A stretch of DNA of 7,122 nucleotides from Xanthobacteraceae bacterium (GTDB taxonomy: Bacteria; Pseudomonadota; Alphaproteobacteria; Rhizobiales; Xanthobacteraceae): contig JASHRR010000603.1 in the NCBI GenBank assembly GCA_030037185.1, positions 1 to 7,122 on the forward strand, given 5' to 3'. Shown one piece after another: positions 5,611 through 7,122 of this stretch; within the stretch, counting starts at the first letter, position 1, and each line of letters starts with the position of its first letter. The position numbers and the translations under genes were made by a program. Below the pieces are notes generated by a model. The model searched no databases, was not told the origin of the DNA, and was given only the letters and a program-made list of their open reading frames with translations.

Positions 5611-5784
5611 TCAATTGAGGGACTTCTCGCGAATCTCGCGAAGGCTTTTTGCAAGATTCTGCAGCTCCGCAATTTTATTGGAAGACGCGCCCGCCGGTTG
5701 GGATGTGAAAGAAACAGAGGACGCCATCGATCCTTGATAAAGACGCGAGACACCATCGAAATGGTGTTTCTGCTGCTTGTTCAT
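5611..5784 (-). CDS. Small hypothetical protein, 57 residues
   Basis: The product starts MNKQQKHHFDGVSRLYQG, continues with a Ser/Ala-rich linker (SMASSVSFTSQPAGASS) and ends in a charged amphipathic helix (NKIAELQNLAKSLREIREKSLN). It has no signal peptide, membrane segment or known motif. The composition looks like a real soluble helical protein, and I recall similar short sequences in Bradyrhizobium-type genomes, but no function is known. The ATG at 5784 was chosen because the upstream part of the longer frame (to 6024) lacks protein-like character and overlaps the divergent gene region. The ribosome site (TACGAG) is weak. A hydrophobic frame on the opposite strand (5524-5892) overlaps it and is judged an artefact. 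Confidence 0.55.
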   Translation of the reverse strand: MNKQQKHHFDGVSRLYQGSMASSVSFTSQPAGASSNKIAELQNLAKSLREIREKSLN

Positions 5785-5902
5785 CTCGTATGTCTTTATG
5801 GGCTTTTTGCAGCCATTGGGTTTTGTGATCCAGACCGCCGATCGGCTTTCGGTACGGCGCCCCGATATATCCCGCCAAATGATGTGGCTTGAGGAGAATT
5901 TC

Positions 5903-6078
5903 ATGGGCGCCGGAGCAATGGCATTGCGTACTACTTCGAAGATGGAAAGCTCGGTTTTACCGAGTATGTTCTTCTTCACTTCACCGGGGGCAACGCGACA
6001 AGCTTCTGGAGTTGTGTGATTCACTTCCGCGCATGGCGATGGTCGCCAAAAAAAGGAGCTGATCTCGCCGCAGTCTGA
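5903..6078 (+). pseudogene. Small frameshifted gene, unknown family
   Basis: A strong ribosome site (GAGGAG, six bases before the ATG) starts MGAG at 5903. This frame becomes poor after a few codons, while the frame beginning just before it (codons from 5893, no start codon available) reads SNGIAYYFEDGKLGFTEY, then VLLHFTGGNATSFWS, IHFRAWRWSPKK and ADLAAV before the TGA at 6076-6078. Restoring one base near 5912-5917 would join the good start to this frame and give a protein of about 58 residues, rich in aromatic residues. It is divergent from the 57-residue gene at 5611-5784, with about 118 bp between them for promoters. Either the gene is inactivated by a 1-bp deletion or the sequence has an error. 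The family is not recognised. Confidence 0.45.
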
Positions 6079-6133
6079 TCATCGTCCGAAGCACGGCACA
6101 CGGATGTAAGTTGAACTGGTGAAGTTTCGAATT

Positions 6134-6165
6134 TTCTCCTTGATACGAATTCTCCTTGATACGAA
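6134..6165 (+). repeat. Perfect 16-bp tandem duplication
   Basis: TTCTCCTTGATACGAA occurs twice in direct succession (6134-6149 and 6150-6165). The second copy plus the next seven bases forms a hairpin, TCTCCTT (6151-6157) with AAGGAGA (6166-6172), which would hide a Shine-Dalgarno-like AAGGAG; no start codon follows at a usable distance. The duplication alters the phase of any frame crossing it. The surrounding 6079-6248 holds only short coding-like pieces (YRGFVEDPVSA, then ALARLERQQPLKGAPEGKR ending at 6288 in another frame) and no intact gene. Confidence 0.75.
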
Positions 6166-6248
6166 AAGGAGACGACGAGAGGGCCAGGCCTATCGAGGCT
6201 TCGTGGAGGATCCGGTTTCTGCGCCGAGGCGTTGGCGCGGCTTGAACG

Positions 6249-6431
6249 TCAGCAGCCGCTCAAGGGCGCTCCTGAAGGCAAGAGGTGAGATTCAACTAGG
6301 TGTCGGAACTGAGACATGGTCGCGAGTATCGTGCCGCATGCGCGGCATATGACGTATTCATCATCCGTTGGCACGTCTGGATAGACAACCGACTGCGAGG
6401 AACAGTTCGGACAAGCAAATTCTTCGGCCAT
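6249..6431 (-). CDS. Small zinc-ribbon protein
   Basis: The 60-residue product has two CxxC knuckles, C7/C10 (ACPNC) and C29/C32 (ICRAC), separated by 18 residues containing VVYPDVPTDDEYV. This is a typical rubredoxin-like zinc ribbon that would bind one zinc ion. Following CGTILATMSQFRHLVE, the tail SHLLPSGAPLSGC is short and less conserved in style. Such free-standing ribbons often bind nucleic acid or partner proteins; the specific role is unknown. The ATG at 6431 is preferred; a TTG four codons upstream (6443) is possible. A near-EcfG promoter lies about 58 bases upstream. Third-position GC is lower than in mnmA, suggesting accessory origin. Its 3' end overlaps a coding-like + strand frame ending at 6288. 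Confidence 0.65.
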   Translation of the reverse strand: MAEEFACPNCSSQSVVYPDVPTDDEYVICRACGTILATMSQFRHLVESHLLPSGAPLSGC

Positions 6432-6488
6432 GGAATTTCGCAAAAGCCCTTAATCCGCGCGGCCGAGCGGCCGTTCTTCAGGTCAGAA

Positions 6489-6514
6489 AACCGACGAACC
6501 GGTCAAAACGTTCC
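6489..6514 (-). promoter_or_regulatory. Weak EcfG-like promoter for the zinc-ribbon gene
   Basis: On the minus strand GGAAC (6514-6510), 17 bases, then GGTT (6492-6489) matches the EcfG consensus except for the first -10 base. It is 58 bases upstream of the ATG at 6431 and correctly oriented. It is suggestive because another gene in this window has an exact match, but single near-matches of this length also arise by chance. Confidence 0.3.
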
Positions 6515-6759
6515 CTCCCCCCGCAGCAGTGCAGAACACTGACAGATCGTGCCACTCGTGTCGACCGCCACGCTTGGGCTCAATGCAGATGGCGATTGTG
6601 CATGTACGGGAATTTCGGTCATCGCCGAAATTTACGAAGCGCCAAGTTTCCCACCGAAATTTTCGATCGCTGCCCCGTCCGGATGGACTGAACTGCTCGA
6701 GCTGCCTGTCGAACGCACGCCATCGCCAGGCTACACGGAAATGCCGGCCCACCGTCATC
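6515..6759. other. Intergenic stretch right of the zinc-ribbon promoter, no supported gene
   Basis: A GTG-started plus frame (6549-6791, 80 codons) contains stretches such as GISVIAEIYEAPSFPPKFSI that look protein-like. However, its third-position GC is not raised, it has no ribosome site, and I recognise no family. A long minus frame (6483-7061) crosses the same bases with composition typical of a shadow. I list neither as a gene. Confidence 0.35.
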
Positions 6760-7122
6760 ATGTCCGCACAGTGTCCACAGATTCGGAGTAGGACATCTTT
6801 TGCGTGCAACGCCAGCCAAAAATGGCTCGGCATTGTTGAAGCGAGGGAGGCGGTACGGGTCCGTGTTGTCAAGGACGACTCAGTCGCGTCGACGCGTTTA
6901 GGCTTGGGGGCACCGGCGAACAGCGGGCAGCAACTGGTCGTGCGCGCCGCAAACGCGGCGGCGGAGTGGCTTGCGAGCTTTCGCCCATGTGGGTCATCGA
7001 TTGGCCATCCTACGCGGGGCGGTCCTACGCTGCATGGATCGAGCCTGCCGCTCGCTGTCACTTTTCGGGTGCCGCTTGCGGCGGGGCCCGATCTTGCCGG
7101 AGGGCGCCGGCGGCGTCTTGGT
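6760..7122 (+). CDS. Possible partial reading frame running off the right edge
   Basis: From ATG 6760 a frame of 121 codons stays open to the window end. The segment SQKWLGIVEAREAVRVRVV, KDDSVASTRLGLGAP, ANSGQQLVVRAANAAAEWLA reads like a genuine globular protein with raised third-position GC, but the later part (GSSIGHPTRGGPTLHGSSLP) does not, so a frameshift near 6985 is possible. There is no good ribosome site. A competing minus frame (6483-7061) shares its third codon positions with this one, so GC bias cannot decide between strands. A minus-strand K/R-rich open end (6994-7122, with KRHPKSDSERQ) also enters from the right edge. No family is recognised. Confidence 0.25.
   Translation, partial: MSAQCPQIRSRTSFACNASQKWLGIVEAREAVRVRVVKDDSVASTRLGLGAPANSGQQLVVRAANAAAEWLASFRPCGSSIGHPTRGGPTLHGSSLPLAVTFRVPLAAGPDLAGGRRRRLG

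Noticed and set aside
5524..5892. Hydrophobic + frame beginning MFFGLPQRFDIVVVLILCLV
   Set aside because: The membrane-like start is tempting, but it is antisense to the 57-residue gene, lacks a ribosome site and degenerates into Arg-rich sequence.
6134..6165. CRISPR-like direct repeats
   Set aside because: There are only two copies, with no spacer between them and no cas genes nearby; it is a simple tandem duplication.
6483..7061. 192-residue minus-strand frame
   Set aside because: It has an erratic composition rich in Arg, Ser, Cys and His, no ribosome site and no motif, and it covers the promoter region of the zinc-ribbon gene. It is most likely an artefact, though not formally excluded at its left end.

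Overview
The window looks like chromosome from an alphaproteobacterium of the order Hyphomicrobiales, probably near Bradyrhizobium, Rhodopseudomonas or the Xanthobacteraceae. This is inferred from the high GC, the MnmA N-terminus and sequence style, the Rhodobacter/Bradyrhizobium-type PmtA, a GGAAC-N17-CGTT promoter of the EcfG type, a palindromic repeat of the 'SPHAGEG' kind, and several small orphan proteins typical of that group. No database was searched.

Layout. Bases 1-404 hold no convincing gene, only hairpins and an 11-C run. A conserved two-gene block follows on the + strand: mnmA (405-1640, tRNA 2-thiouridylase) and, 12 bp later, a PmtA-type phospholipid N-methyltransferase (1653-2312). 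They are probably co-transcribed. Bases 2313-2549 are a hairpin-rich zone between convergent genes. Next is a divergent pair, a DUF2188-like protein (2550-2825, -) and a DUF3175 protein (3079-3402, +). The DUF3175 gene has an exact match to the general-stress (sigma EcfG) promoter and the DUF2188 gene has a near match. Bases 3710-4003 encode a small exported protein with a repeat-built tail.

From about 4000 to the right edge the DNA is sparse accessory or decaying sequence. It holds a compact inverted-repeat structure that folds as a three-way junction (4150-4200), a frameshifted remnant of what looks like a phage-type structural gene (4494-4814, -), a small single-pass membrane protein (4946-5236, -), a 57-residue orphan protein (5611-5784, -), a divergent frameshifted small gene (5903-6078, +), a 16-bp tandem duplication, and a 60-residue zinc-ribbon protein (6249-6431, -). 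An uncertain open frame (6760-7122, +) runs off the right edge.

How the genes fit together. mnmA and pmtA are housekeeping functions, in tRNA wobble modification and phosphatidylcholine synthesis. The DUF2188/DUF3175 pair and possibly the zinc-ribbon gene look like small general-stress genes. I saw no CRISPR array, toxin-antitoxin pair, restriction system, transposase, integrase, tRNA or rRNA, and no convincing new multi-gene system. The most unusual items are the 4150-4200 structure, the two reconstructed frameshifted genes, and the palindrome captured inside the mnmA C-terminus.
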